Both the position numbers and the translations under genes were made by a program. This document shows positions 20,701 through 32,180 of a stretch of 64,000 nucleotides of DNA, piece after piece; position 1 is the first letter of the stretch, and each line of letters starts with the position of its first letter. The notes below the pieces were generated by a model. It made no database searches. It was not told the origin of the DNA and was given only the letters and a program-made list of their open reading frames with translations. Source of the stretch: Diacronema lutheri (Eukaryota; Haptophyta; Pavlovophyceae; Pavlovales; Pavlovaceae); the NCBI GenBank assembly GCA_019448385.1, contig JAGTXO010000019.1, forward strand, positions 345,001 through 409,000, given 5' to 3'.

Positions 20701-21266
20701 GCGTCGCTCGGCCTCGCGCTCAACCGCTCGCAGCTCGCCGCCATCGCGCAGGCGGCTTCGCACGGCGCAGCGACGCTCGGCGCGGTCGCGCGATCGAGCG
20801 CGCCACCCGACGCAGCCGACGGCTGCCGCCTCACTCTCGTGCAGGGCCCGCCTGGGACAGGAAAGACGACGGTGATACTCGCGCTCATCGCTACCCTCCT
20901 CGCGCTGCGCCGGCGCGCGCTCGCGACGGCCACGGACGGCGGCGGCGAGAGCGGCGCTCCGCGCGGCGGGAGCCGCGCGCTCCCATCGTCATCCGCCTTC
21001 GCGCGCGCCGCCGCCGCCGCTGCCGCCGGCGGCGGCGGCGATGCGGCAGGGCGCGGCGGCGCGCGCGCGCTCGTGTGCGCGCCGTCCAACGCTGCTGTTG
21101 ACGAGATTGCTCGGCGAATCCTTCTGGCCGGGCTGGTGGGGGACGACGGCAAGCCATTTGCGCCGCGCCTCGTGCGGCTGGGTGCAGCCGGGGGCACGTC
21201 GCGCGCGGTGGAGGCGGCGACGCTCGGCGCGCAGATGCAGCGGGGCGGAGGCGGAGGCGGCGGCGA

Positions 21267-21298
<32 letters not shown>

Positions 21299-23067
21299 GC
21301 GGCGGTGTCGGCGGCGGCGGCGGGTTGGGCTGCGGCCGGAGTTCGGCGGGCGCAACCGGCGGCTGCGGCGGCGGTGGTGCGAAAATGGAGACGCACAAGG
21401 CCGCGGCCGAGCAGCGCAGGCGCGCGGCGCTTGACGAGCTTGCCGCCGTGCGCAAGCTCCTTGACGAAGCGAGCGCGCGCGCGCAGGCGGACAGCGACGG
21501 CGCCTCGGTCGCACCGGGCGTGGCCGGCGCGGGCGCGAGCGTAGCGGCGGGCGCGGCCAGCGCGGTCGAGGGCGGCAACGGCGGCGCGGGCGCGGGCTGC
21601 GCGGCGCTCGTCGTCTCGTCGCTGCTCGCGCGCAAGCGGCTGGCGCAGAGCGAGGTGCGCGCGGCGTCGGAGGGCCTCGACCGCGCGATGAGCGCGGCCG
21701 CGGCCGAGTCGGCTGAGCGCAAGCTGGCGCTCGTCGCGAGCGCGGACGTGGTCTGCTGCACGCTGAGCGGCGCGGGCGCGGAGACGCTCGTCGAGCTTGC
21801 GCTGCCGCGCGGCGCGGGCGGTGGCGCGGCGAGCGGCGCGGCCGCCGCCGCGACCGGCGGCGAGGGCAGCGGCGACGGCGGCGGCGGCGGTTGTCACAAC
21901 GGCGGCGGTGTGGGCGGCGGCGGCGGTGGCGCCTTGCGCTTCCCTCTCGTCGTGATCGACGAGGCCGCGCAGGCGATCGAGCTGTCCGCGCTGATCCCGT
22001 TCAAGTTCGGCGCACGCCACGCCGTGCTCGTCGGCGACCCGAAGCAGCTGCCCGCGACCGTGCTCTCGACGGAGGCCGCGCGCTGCTTGTACGCCGAGGG
22101 CCTCTTCCACAGAGCCGTGCGAGCTGGGCTCAAACCCGCCATGCTGAGCGTGCAGTACCGCATGCACCCGCAAATCGCAGCGTTTCCCGCGCGCCATTTT
22201 TATGCCGGTGCCCTTAACGATGGCGTCAGCGCCGCGCAGCGCCAGCGGCCGCACCACGCGAGCGCGCGCGGCGCGCTCGGCCCCTTTGCGCTGCACTCGG
22301 TGGGCGAGGGCCGCGAGCGCGGCGGCGGCGCGGGCGGCTCGCTGCGCAACGACGCGGAGGCGGCGCACGTCGCGCGGCTCCTCGGCGCACTGCGCGAGCA
22401 CGCGCCCGAGCTCTTCGCACCACCCGCCGGCGGCGGCGGCTCGGGCGCCGCGCTTGGTGGCTACGGCGCTGGCGGCTGCGGCGCGCCCGGCGGCTGTCGC
22501 GAGCGCGAGCGACTGTCGGTGGCGTGCATCGCGCCGTACAAGGAACAGGTGCGCGCGCTCCGCCGCGCGGCGACCGCGCTGCTCGGCGAGCCGTTCGTCG
22601 CCGGCGCGTCGAGCTCGGGCGCGCTCGAATTCGCGACCGTCGACGGCTTTCAGGGGCGCGAGGTCGATGTGCTGCTCTACTCCGCCACGCGCGCGTCGCC
22701 TAGCGGTGGGCTCGGCTTCGTCGCGGACATGCGCCGGCTCAACGTTGCGCTCACGCGCGCGCGCACGAGCCTCGTGCTCGTCGGCCACGCGCCGACGCTC
22801 GCGCGCAACGCGCAGTTCAGCGCTCTGCTCGAGCACGCGCGCAGCACGGGCGCGCTCTTCGACGCGGACGACGCACTGCGCAGGTGCGAGCGGGAGGCGG
22901 CGCCCGTCGCGCCTGCGGGCGTGCTCGAGCGTGCGCGAGCATCGGGCGGGGCGGCCGTTGGCGGCAAGCGCGTAGTCGGTGAGGCGGGCGGTGATGCGCG
23001 CGCCGACGCACTGCCGCTGAGCAAGCGAAGCGCCCGGCGCCGCACGGCGCGAAGTGAGCCTGTGTGA
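17753..23067 (+). CDS. Senataxin/Sen1-like superfamily 1B helicase with RanBP2 zinc finger
   Basis: Two exons: 17753-19690 and 20002-23067, joined in phase 0 across an intron starting GTGAGG and ending GCAG. The N-terminus has a RanBP2-type zinc finger (WTCVRCTLLNPRARTTCAAC). Ten copies of an octapeptide FGGSCNHG follow, then a low-complexity linker. The helicase core is in exon 2: Walker A GPPGTGKTTV, motif Ia CAPSNAAVDEIARR, DEAAQ with ...LVGDPKQLPATV, the QYRMHPQI motif, VDGFQGREVDVLLYS and RRLNVALTRAR. These are diagnostic of the UPF1/Sen1 family; the order and spacing fit Sen1/IGHMBP2-type enzymes that unwind RNA:DNA hybrids in the nucleus. Large Gly/Ala inserts interrupt the core between motif Ia and DEAA. 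The start Met at 17753 is the first before the zinc finger. Confidence 0.9.
18446..18685 (+). repeat. Coding minisatellite: ten 24-bp units (FGGSCNHG)
   Basis: Ten tandem 24-bp units beginning tttggtggcagctgcaatca encode the octapeptide FGGSCNHG. Units differ almost only at one synonymous base (ggt or ggc). The GGC variants are clustered in the second half, a sign of recent block expansion. The array lies in exon 1 of the helicase gene. Confidence 0.95.
19914..20001. repeat. 22-bp tandem repeat in the helicase intron
   Basis: The unit ccgcgctcgcgcgcccgtca plus ca is repeated about four times just before the 3' splice site of the helicase intron; the last unit merges into the acceptor CAG. 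Upstream the same intron is a C-rich polypyrimidine stretch (19790-19880). Confidence 0.85.
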
Positions 23068-23392
23068 CACTGACCACTGCCGGGGGGTCCGCCGTTGACT
23101 TTGCGACTGTGAGTCGAGCGTTTGCGCCCGGTCGCAACCGACACTGCGACACACCCGGGCTGCAGCGCGCCGCCAATGAGCTCGAGCGCGAGCGGCAGAG
23201 AGTCAGACGGGTGTTGGCCCATGTTGGTGAGCGAGTCGGCCCATGCCGAGTACCCACATGGGCTCGGCAGCAGTGGCGGGACCAGAAGGTCCACCCACGT
23301 CCGCGGGACTGGTCCGTGGAACGTTTTTCGTTGTGCGAGGCCATCAAAATTCGGCCGGCGGATCGTGGCGACGCGCGCGCGCGCGTCCTCGA
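23068..23392. other. Intergenic region between the helicase and USP22-like genes
   Basis: 325 bp between the helicase stop and the deubiquitinase ATG, both on the plus strand. It is less GC-biased than the neighbouring exons and contains gatcgtggcg near 23362. No gene or clear promoter motif is seen. Confidence 0.35.
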
Positions 23393-26300
23393 ATGGCGCC
23401 CGCAAGCGACGAGTCGCCATCGGAGAAGCGGCAGTGCTGCGCGCACGCACGGCCTGGATGTGGCGGCGGCGGCTGCGCCCACCTGGACGAGCACAGGCGC
23501 GCGGGCGGCGCGCGCGCTGTCGACGCGATCTGCCGCTACATGCGCGCGCTCGCCAATCGCACGCCGTCGTGCGCGCCGGCCGGCGCCGACGGCGTAAGCG
23601 ATGCAACGGGCGCGCACACGCCCGCTTTCAGCCATCAGTCGCTCCCGCCGCGCCGGTGCGCGCTCTGCGCGCCCGGCAGGACGGGGCGGCGCGTGCACGC
23701 GTGCCTTCATTGCGTCTTCCTCGGATGTCGCGCGCCGGCCGGCGGCGGCGGCGGTTGCTGCGCGGCCGGCGGAGGCGGAGTGCCGTCCGCGTGCGCGAGC
23801 ACGCGCATGGGACGTAGCGGCGCCGCTTTGGCAGCGGCCGCGCCGTCGGGCACGCTCTCCGCCAGCGTCGCGCCCGCCGGTGGCCACCTAGCGGCGCACG
23901 TGCGCGAGACCAGCGGCACGCACGCGCTCGCGCTCGACCTGGACAGCGGCGAGGTGTGGTGCGCGGCGTGCGCGGACTACGTGTACGACCCGCTCTACTC
24001 GGCCATCGTCGCGTGCGCGCGCGCGCGCGCACGCGCTTGTCGCGCGGCTGCGCGGTGCCATGCTGAAGACGGGCCCGTGCGGTGCCATTCTGGGGACGGG
24101 GCACCACGCCGCGCCGCGCCGCGCTGTGATGGTTGGGTTGGGACGGGGACGGGGACGGGAATGGGGACGGGGACGGAGCGGACGCGGACGGGGACGGAGC
24201 AGACGGGGACGGAGCGGACGGGGACGGGGCGGACGGGGACGGATACGAGGACGGAGCGGACGGGGACGGGGCGGACAGGGACGGGGACGGAGCGGACGGG
24301 AACGGGGACGGGGACGGGGCGGACTGGGGCCAGCCGATGCCGCGCCATTTGACGGCCGGCTCGCGCGGCGGCCGGCGTCGAGAGTTGCGGCGCCGTGCGC
24401 GCGCTGCGATGCGCGACCTGCCGGTGTGTGTGGGGGGGAGGAGGGGGGGAAAGGGGGTTGACGGTGTGTGTGGGGGGGAGGACGGGGGGGAAAGGGGGTT
24501 GACGGTGTGTGTGGGGGGGAGGACGGGGGGGAGGGGGGGGGGGGGGGGGGGGGGATCAACGCATTGCAGCATGCGCGGCGTGCGTGGCGTTCGCCACCCA
24601 CGCCGCGTGCTTGCCACCCGATGCGACGAACCCCACCCACCCCCCGCCCCCTTCTCTTCTCTTCTCTTCGCCCATCTGCCCACCCACCCACTTCAAACCA
24701 TGACCACCCCTGCCCCCACCCCTGCCTCCATCCCCATACCCTCCCCCCCCCATCCCCCCCCACCCCCGCCCTTCTCCCGCGCAGCTCCCAGCTGGGAACT
24801 CGCGGCTCCGAGCGCGCGCCAATTTTGCCGCCTCAGCCCGACGCCATTGCTAAGCACGATGGCCTCCTCGCCGCGTCTGTCGCACCGTCGCCGCCATCCT
24901 CGGCTCAGCCATCGGGCGGCGCGCGCTCCGGCGCGGGCGCGGGCGCGGGTGACGTGGGCGGCAGTCGCCTTCGCGAGATCGGCGTGCCGCGGCCGCTGCT
25001 CGGCTTGCGTGGCTTGAACAACCTGGGCAACACGTGCTTCATGAACGCAGTGCTGCAGGCGAGCGCGCGCGCGCGCTGCACGGGCGCGGTCGCTCGTACA
25101 CCGCGCGCGCCGCGCGAGACGCGCACGGGTTGAGCGTGCGCGACCAACGTGGGCATCTTGCTCTGCCCCGCCTCTTGGCCCACGTGCCCTCCCTCCCCCC
25201 CCCCCCCCCAACCCCTCCGCATGCCCTCGCCACCACCATTGCCATCGCAACGCTGCCCCAGGTCCTAGCGCACAACCCGCTCATCGCCTCCTTCTTTCTG
25301 GCTGACCACCATAACCGGCATGTCTGCGCACGGCTGCGCGCTGACATGCGCAAGAGCCGGCGAGCGCGCACGGGCGCGGCCACCGGCACCGGCGCAGTTG
25401 CGGGTGTGGGTGCGGGCGCGGGCTCTGCGGACGGCGTCGGCGGCGTCGGCGGCGAGGGCCGCTGCGGTGGGCTGCGTGAAGGCGAGGATGGCGATGGCAG
25501 CTTTGGCGATGGAGGCCTCCTGCCAGCCGACTACCACGCGCGCGGCGCGCCGGCCGCGGCCAGCGGCATGCCAGCCGTGCGGCGCGGCGCGAGCGCGGCT
25601 AGCGGTGGGCATGGTGCCATTGACGACAGTGGCGACCTCAGCGGCGCGTCACCCGTCGAGGCGGCGGGCGCCGACGCGACGAACGGCGCGCCGCTGCTTG
25701 ATGGCGCGCTCGGGCCCAGCGCCTCCCAGGGCGAGGCGGACAAGGCCGGCGCCGAAACTCGCGCGGCCGTTGGCGGCGGCGATGACGACGAACGCCTGAG
25801 CGTGTGCGTCGGGTGCGAGGTTGACGCGGTCTTTGCGCAGCTATGGTCCGGCGGCAGATCAGCTGTCAACCCGCATCAGCTTCTCTGTGCGATATGGGCC
25901 AAAGTGGGGCAGCTTGCCGCCTACAAGCAGCAGGTGCGCACTGCAAGGCGTCCACCGGCAGACAAGCGCTTGCCCGCCCGCCCGCCCCGCCCGCCCGCCC
26001 GCCCACCGCCGTTTCGCACCCACCCACCGCCATTTCGCACCCACCCACTGTGCATGCGCGCAGGACGCACACGAGTTTTACGTCGCCCTACTGCAGCAGC
26101 TGCACCAGACGACCAAACAGTCCGGTGCAAGCGCAGAGCTCGCTCCGGACGCAGCTGGCGGGTCCGGTCCGGACGGTGGCGCGCGCGCGACCGGACCGCT
26201 GTCGCCTGCGCCGGCTGGTACGGCCGCGGACTGCCCCTGCTTCATGCACAGGCTCTGCTGCGGCGTGCTCGCCTCCGAGGTGGTCTGCGCCACGTGCGGT

Positions 26301-27554
26301 CACAGTCGCGCAAAGCTCGAAACGTTTTCTGATCTCTCGTGCGACCTTCTCGCCGCTGCGGACGCGGACACGGCTCCTGCTGCGACCGGCGGCGCGGCAC
26401 GCGCGCACGTCGGCGGGCGCGACGGCGAGGCGGCGGGCGGTGACACGTTGCGCAGCTGCCTCGAACGGTGCGACCGCGCGGCGCGCGCTCTTGCCCACTG
26501 CAGCACTCGGCGCCATGCGCGGCTCCGCTCGGCGCGCGGCGCGCGTTCATCGCATGCTCTGCTCGCCCCCTCTTGCTGCTGCTGCTGCTGCTGCTGCTGC
26601 CCCCCCCCCCCCCTTACTGTGTCGCAGCTTCACCCTGCCGGAATGCCTCGGCACGGACGGTCGCTTCCACTGCGACCAGTGCCGCTCGCTGCAGCCATCG
26701 CTCAAGCAGATGAGCATCGCGCGCCTTCCACACGTCCTCGCCCTCCATCTCAAGAGATTTCGCACCGACACGGTCGGCACAGGCGGCACGGGCGGCGGCG
26801 CTGCCGCGGCGGGTGGAGGCGCCGCCGGCGCGAGTGGCGGATGCGGCGGTGGGAGCACTGGCAAGGCGCGCGCGGGTACGCCGCTCGGCTCCGTGTCCGC
26901 AAAGGTCGACTCCTTCGTGCGCTTTCCTCTCAACGTGAGGCGCACGCGCGCGGCTCGGTCGCACGGGGAATGGGATCGCGCGCCGAGCGGGTGCGCCGCG
27001 CGCTGCACCGCGACGCGGCGCGGCGCGGCCCCCGCCGTCGCCCACACTGAGCCGCACACGCGACGCGTCACTGACTGCCCGCGTCTTCTCGTGAGCAGGG
27101 TCTTGACATGGCGCCCTATCTCGCGCACGCCGTCGCGCGCGGGCGCGAGCGCCGCACGCGCGACGGCGCACGGCAGCGCGGCGCGACGGCGGGAGGCGCG
27201 GTGCGTGACGGCGCGGACGAGGGTGAGGCGGGCGATGACGAGAAGGGTGGCGGCGGCGACTGCGGCGGGGGCACCATTTTTGATTGTTTCGCGGTTGTCG
27301 TGCATCATGGCACAATGAACGCAGGCCATTACACGACCTACGTGCGGCATTGCGGGCTGTGGTATGCATGCGATGACGCGTGGGTCGTCGCGGTCAGCGA
27401 GGAGGAGGTGGCGAGCGCAAGGGCCTACCTCGTCTTCTACCTGCGCCGCGGCGTAACGGAGCAGGCGCTCGACGGCGTCGCGAGCCTCGTGCCCGCCGCG
27501 CTTGGTGGCGGGCTCAGCAGGCAGCCAGATGGGTCTGAGCAGCCGCCCGCCTAG
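23393..27554 (+). CDS. SAGA-type deubiquitinase (USP22/Ubp8-like)
   Basis: Six exons give a 910-residue ubiquitin-specific protease: 23393-24012, 24785-25058, 25262-25933, 26064-26467, 26628-26934 and 27099-27554. Exon 1 carries a ZnF-UBP domain (CAHLDEH...CALC...HACLHCVFLGC...HLAAHV...VWCAACADYVYD). The catalytic domain starts GLNNLGNTCFMNAVLQ (Cys box). It continues through QQ|DAHEFYVALLQQLH, two CxxC pairs (VCATCGHS and HCDQC), LALHLKRF and the His box TMNAGHYTTYVRH, and ends AYLVFYLRR. The order ZnF-UBP then USP core is that of Ubp8/USP22, which removes ubiquitin from histone H2B as part of SAGA. Intron 2 uses a GC donor (GCGAGC). A large insert sits between the Cys and DAHEF boxes. Intron 1 (772 bp) is full of G-rich tandem repeats. 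Confidence 0.92.
24144..24552. repeat. G-rich minisatellites in intron 1 of the USP22-like gene
   Basis: Two arrays. At 24144-24325 are irregular 6- and 12-bp repeats of the gacggg/gacgga/gcggac type. At 24425-24552 are about three units of roughly 41 bp containing gtgtgtgtgggggggagga and ending in a run of about 18 G. On the transcript both are very G-rich and could form G-quadruplexes. They do not encode part of the protein. Confidence 0.85.
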
Positions 27555-27683
27555 TCGACCGAGGGACAGGGTCTTAGGGAGGCGAGGGCACGTTCGTGGC
27601 TGCGAACAGTCGGTACGCCCGATGCGGCCGTGGTCACTGGACACCGCAGGAAGGACCACGTCCGCAGCCCCTGCCGATGCGGC

Positions 27684-30600
27684 CTAAAAGGCACGCTGCT
27701 GAGAGGGCAGAACGACGCGCGGCCTTGCATACCCGTCGGCAAACGGCTGGCGCGGCTCGGCCGGCCGGTCGGAGTACGTTTCGGCCGGGTCGACCGCGCG
27801 AGTGAACGCGGTGTAGTTGATCGACTGGTCGTTGCTGTCGTCGTACTTTGCGTACAAAAGCTCGAGCTGCGCGGCGGGCAGCTCGATCCCGGCGGTGGAG
27901 AGCGCCTGGCGGAATTGCTTGCGAGTCACGTGGTCTGCAACCGTCGCTTTCATCCTGCGCGCGCCGCACGACGATGACCAGCCATGCCCGGGGGAGCCGG
28001 GGGGGGGGGGGAGGGGAAGTTTGTCGGTCGGTTGGTTGGTTGGCCGCGCATGCGCGCGCAAAACATGCGCGCACGCGCCACGTGCCGCGTGCACGCGCGC
28101 CGTGCGACGGACCGCGAGTGCGCAAAGTCCTGGAAGAACGGCTTTAAAAGCACGCGCCGCGTCACAAAGCGGTGGCGGATCGATGCGAGCAGCTGCGCGA
28201 GCGCCTCCTGCCGCGCGCCGCGCGCGGCGCAGCAGCGCGGCAAGGAAGATGGGTCGGTGAGAAGCGCGCGGAGGGCGCGATCATGTCGGCGCTGGGCGGC
28301 CGCTTGCATGGAGCTCGTCGCGTGCGTGCGCTCCTACTTCGTCCTCGTCGCTGAGCACCTGAAGCGCGCGGTCGGCGCGCAGCGCATGGACCTCCGCGAG
28401 CGGGTCCTTCTCGAGGCCCGTCATGACGGGCTCGACGTCCGCGCAGAAGGCGCGCCAGTCGACGAGCAGCACGCCGGGCGGCACGGCGCGCTTGCGTGCG
28501 CCAGTGGCAGCCGCGGGCGGTTCGGCCGCTTCAGCAGACGCCGGCGCCGACTCCGCGGGCGGCGACTGCGTGCCGGACGCACCCGCGTTGATGGTCGCGA
28601 GCGCGCTCTCGGCGGCAGGCGCTCGCTGGTAGTGACGCACGAGGAGGCCAAACTCTGCCTCAGTAAGGGCGAGGCTTGCCGTGTCAAAGGCGCGAGAAAT
28701 GGCGGAACGGAAATGCTCGACGCTGACGCACCCCGAGTTGAGATGGTCGTGATCGCGGAAAGCGTCCTCCACCTGCGCCGGGTAGGGCGGGGGGGAGGGG
28801 GGGGGGGGGGGGGGGGTAAGCGGCATGCGGCGAAAACGCGGCGCGGTGCGGCGAGGCGCGGCGGCGGCAATGATGGCGCGTACGCGCAGCCGCAGGACGA
28901 GCGTCTTGTTGCGCATGCGCGAGACGAGGTCTGCGACATTTGAGCTCGGCTTCTCGAGCAGGCGCGGCTGGTCGAGCGAGGTGGGCGGCCGACCGGGTTG
29001 GTATGCGGAGCGTGACGCCGGCTCGAGCACGCGCGGGTGGTGGTATCCGCACGTCGAGCGCACAGCGCGGCCTGGCGCGAGCTGATGGGCCTCGGATGGG
29101 TCGACGAGATGGACAAACTGCACGTAGTCGACCGAGCCGTCGCGCCGCGTGTCGAAGCGCTTGACGAGCGCGGCGAACTCGCCGTTGGTCAGCTCGAGCT
29201 GCGCGGAGCCGAGCGCCTGCCGGAACTGCGTCTGCGTGACGCGACCAACCATCAATGGCGAGCGCGCCGAGCGTTCAAAGTCGCGCAGCTGCGGCGCGAG
29301 GGCGAGCGAGCGCTGCCGCACCGCGCGCGAGAAGCGCTCGAGCACCGCCTCGACGAGCGCGAGCTCCTCCGCCGTCACCTCGGGCAGCGCCCGCACCTCC
29401 TCGAGAAACGATGGCGCCGCGAGGGGCGTGCGCTCGAGCTCTTTGACGCCAAATGCGGCGTCCACGTCGTCTGCAAAATCGCGCCAGCGTACCAACGTGG
29501 GCTGCGCGTCGCTGCCGCCACCGCCGCCGCCATCGCCTGCCGCGTACGCGCGGATCAGCGCAACGACCTGCGCCTCGGACAGCGCGAGGCGCCGTTCGAA
29601 CGCGCCGCGCAGCGCGATACGAAAGTGCGCCGGCGAGAGCTTGCGCGAGCGATGGCGGTCAAAGTCGACAAAGAAATCCGACACGCGGATCCCGTACCGG
29701 CGCGCGCACAGCTGCAGCTCGCGCACGATCGCGCCGGGCTCGACGGGCGGCGTGGGCGTGCCGGGCAGCCGCGGCACGTCGGCCGTCGGCTCGGCGCGGC
29801 CGGGCTGTACGTACGTGCCGTACCTGCGCGCGCGGACGGCGGTGTGCAGGCGAACGCCGGTGAGCCGCGCGTGCCGCTGCGCCGTGGCGGAGCGCGTGGG
29901 CGGTCGCGGCCGTGGCGCGCGCGCGTGGGGGGGGGGGGAGGGGGGGCGCTCGCTCGCTCGCTTGGCACGCTCACGGCAGGTTTGGGTCGGGCGCAAAGGT
30001 CTTCGGCTTGTTGAAGCCGCCGTCTCCAATGCCGCGGTTCCACGTGGAGAGCCTGTGCGAGAAGGTCTCGTAGTCGTCCATCTCGGCGGCGAAGAGGACG
30101 TAATGCACCTGAGGAAGGGAAGGAAAGGGGAAGGAGGGGGGAAGGGGGTAGGGAAGGGATGGGGATGGTTGAGTATGGACTGCGCGGAGCCGCAGTGCGT
30201 TCGCCCCTACGCGCGTGCACGAGCGCCATTGCCCCGCCATTGCCCCGCCATTGCCCCGCCATTGCCCCGCCATTGCCCCGCCATCGCCCCGCCCGTGCCA
30301 AGCTCGCGCGCGCGCGCGCCGCGCCGCGCGCTGCGCTTGGCGGCGCGGCGCTTGGCGGCGCGGCGTGTGCGCGGCGCGGCGTGTGCGCGGCGCGTGCGGC
30401 TGCGCGGGCGCGCACCGTCGAATCGCGAGCCGTGTCGTAGCGGTGGAAGAGGATCTCGAGCTCATCGCGCGAGACGGAGAGGCCGAGCGTGACGAGTCCC
30501 TGCTGGAATTGCGTGCGCGTCACGTGGTCAACGAGCCTCGCCGTGCCCGTGCGCGAGAGATCATCAAAGGGCGGTCGGAGGAGAAGGGAGCGGTCGGCCG

Positions 30601-32124
30601 TCTGCTTGCGGATGCGCGCGCGCAGGGCCTCCCACTCCGCCTCGCGCCCAGCGGGCGGCGGGCGGAGCTTGTCGGAGGCGCAGACGGCGTGCTGCACCGG
30701 CTCCATCAGCGGCGCCTGCTCGATCCCGCGCGGAGGCGCGAGCAGCTCCTCGATGTCATCGATGAACGCGCGCCACCGAACCGCCGCCGACCCGTCGGTG
30801 AGCGACGCGGCGTACCGCGTGGCGACGAGGACGAATTCGGCCTCCGTGAGCTCGATGCCTGCGTGGCGCGCGGCAGCCCGCGCGCGGGGGCAGCGCGCGC
30901 GCATCAGCGGCACGCGACGGCGACGGCAGTGCGAACCGGCGCGCGGTACGCCTGTCTGCGCGGCGCTGCGGTCGGCGCGGCGCGGCGCGGCGCGGCGCGG
31001 CGCACAGAGTCGGTCAAAGGCAATCGACAGTGCGGTGCGGAAGGCGGGGATCGAGATCTTGCCCGAGCGGCCCTTGTCGTAGTCAGCAAAAAAATCGACG
31101 AGCCGCACGCGGTTTGTCGCGACCTTCTCCGCGCACCGCCGCAGGAGGGCGGCGAGCGCGTCGGCGTCGGATGGCGGCGGTGGCTCGCGCAGCGGCAGCC
31201 GCGGCTCGTCGAGCGTGACGGGCGGCCGGCCGGGCTGGTAGCCGTTGGGCTGGGCGGAGGCGACGTGCGAGGTGCGGAAGCCCGAGTGCAGCTTCTTTGT
31301 CTCGATCGATCCGCCGAGCGCGGGCGGCAGCGCGGCCGCGACGGACGGGTCGACGAGTACGGCGAACTCTAGGTAGTTGCACGTCCGATCGTTGTGAGTG
31401 TCGAGCTTGGCGCACAGCAGCTCGGCCTCGGCGTTGGTCAGCTCGATGTGCAGCCAGCCGAGGACCTGCCGAAACTGCGAGCGCGTCACGCGGTGGATCG
31501 TGCCCGAGCCGCGCGCAAAGTCGTCGAAGGGCTGCTTGACCGCGAGCCTGTTGATGAGCACGTGCTTGCGCATGCGCGCGATCAGAGCCGCGACCTCTGC
31601 CTCCTGCGCGTCGCTCAGCGTCGGAAGCGGCTTGCGAATGGACGCGGCGGCGAGTACGGGCACGGTTGCCGCTGGGTACCGCTCCATGTCGGGCACGACG
31701 AACGCCTGCTCGAGGTAGTTGATCAAGTCGATGTACTTGACGCTGTCGGGCGTCGGGCCCGCGTACGCCGCCGCGAGCGTCGCGTACTCCTTGTCCGACA
31801 AGTCGTCAAGACCGGCAATGGAGAGGGCGGTGCGGAATTTGTGCACCGAGATGGCGCCGGTGCGCAGCGAGTCGAACTCGACGAAGCGCTCCTTGAGCCG
31901 CAGCCGCCGCTTGTACACGCGCTCGAGCAGCGCGCGCAGCAGGCCGTCGAGGTCGACGCTCTTGTGCGCCTGCGCGCGGCGCGCGCAGCGGGCGGCGCGC
32001 AGGCACGGCGCAGCGACAGGTTAGTTGGTCGCCACGCGCGCGCGGCTTGGCGCGCGGTCGTCGGGTGCAGGCGTGCGCACACCTCGACGACGCGGAACAT
32101 GTCCGAGCGCCCAGGGAAGGACAT
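27684..32124 (-). CDS. Multi-EF-hand protein, EFCAB6-like
   Basis: Eight exons reconstruct an 1,100-residue protein: 32124-32083, 31969-31006, 30858-30416, 30108-29975, 29823-28884, 28772-28359, 28207-28113 and 27954-27684. All junctions keep phase, with mostly GTGCG or similar donors and CAG acceptors. The protein is built of repeated modules of about 130 residues, each with EF-hand pairs of the form F-x-x-F-D...F-R-x-A-L...L-x-x-x-E, for example FVEFDSLRTGAISVHKFRTAL, FFADYDKGRSGKISIPAFR and FFVDFDRHRSRKLSPAHFR. Many loops lack full calcium-ligand sets, as in EFCAB6/DJBP and other axonemal EF-hand proteins. Linker motifs such as GYQPGRPPVTLDEPRL recur between modules. This fits a structural flagellar or cytoskeletal protein; the exact role is inferred. 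The gene is head to head with the shikimate-kinase-like gene. Confidence 0.82.
30224..30295. repeat. 11-bp tandem repeat in an intron of the EF-hand gene
   Basis: About six copies of cattgccccgc in the intron between exons 3 and 4 of the EF-hand gene; the last copy has cat(c)gcc. It is non-coding in the reconstructed model. Confidence 0.85.
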
Positions 32125-32180
32125 GGTGTCGCCCCCAGAAAGCGAAACAGCCACCGACTTTTTAAAAGTCGCACGTCGCC
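32125..32180. promoter_or_regulatory. 56-bp bidirectional promoter
   Basis: Only 56 bp lie between the start codons of the EF-hand gene (minus) and the shikimate-kinase-like gene (plus). It is locally AT-richer and contains gactttttaaaagtc, an almost perfect palindrome and the only TATA-like sequence here, so it may serve both directions. Confidence 0.5.

Noticed and set aside
29877-29975. Splice acceptor at 29877 for exon 5 of the EF-hand gene
   Set aside because: It is out of phase with exon 4. The CAG acceptor at 29824 keeps the frame and joins DPNLP to YGTYVQP cleanly.
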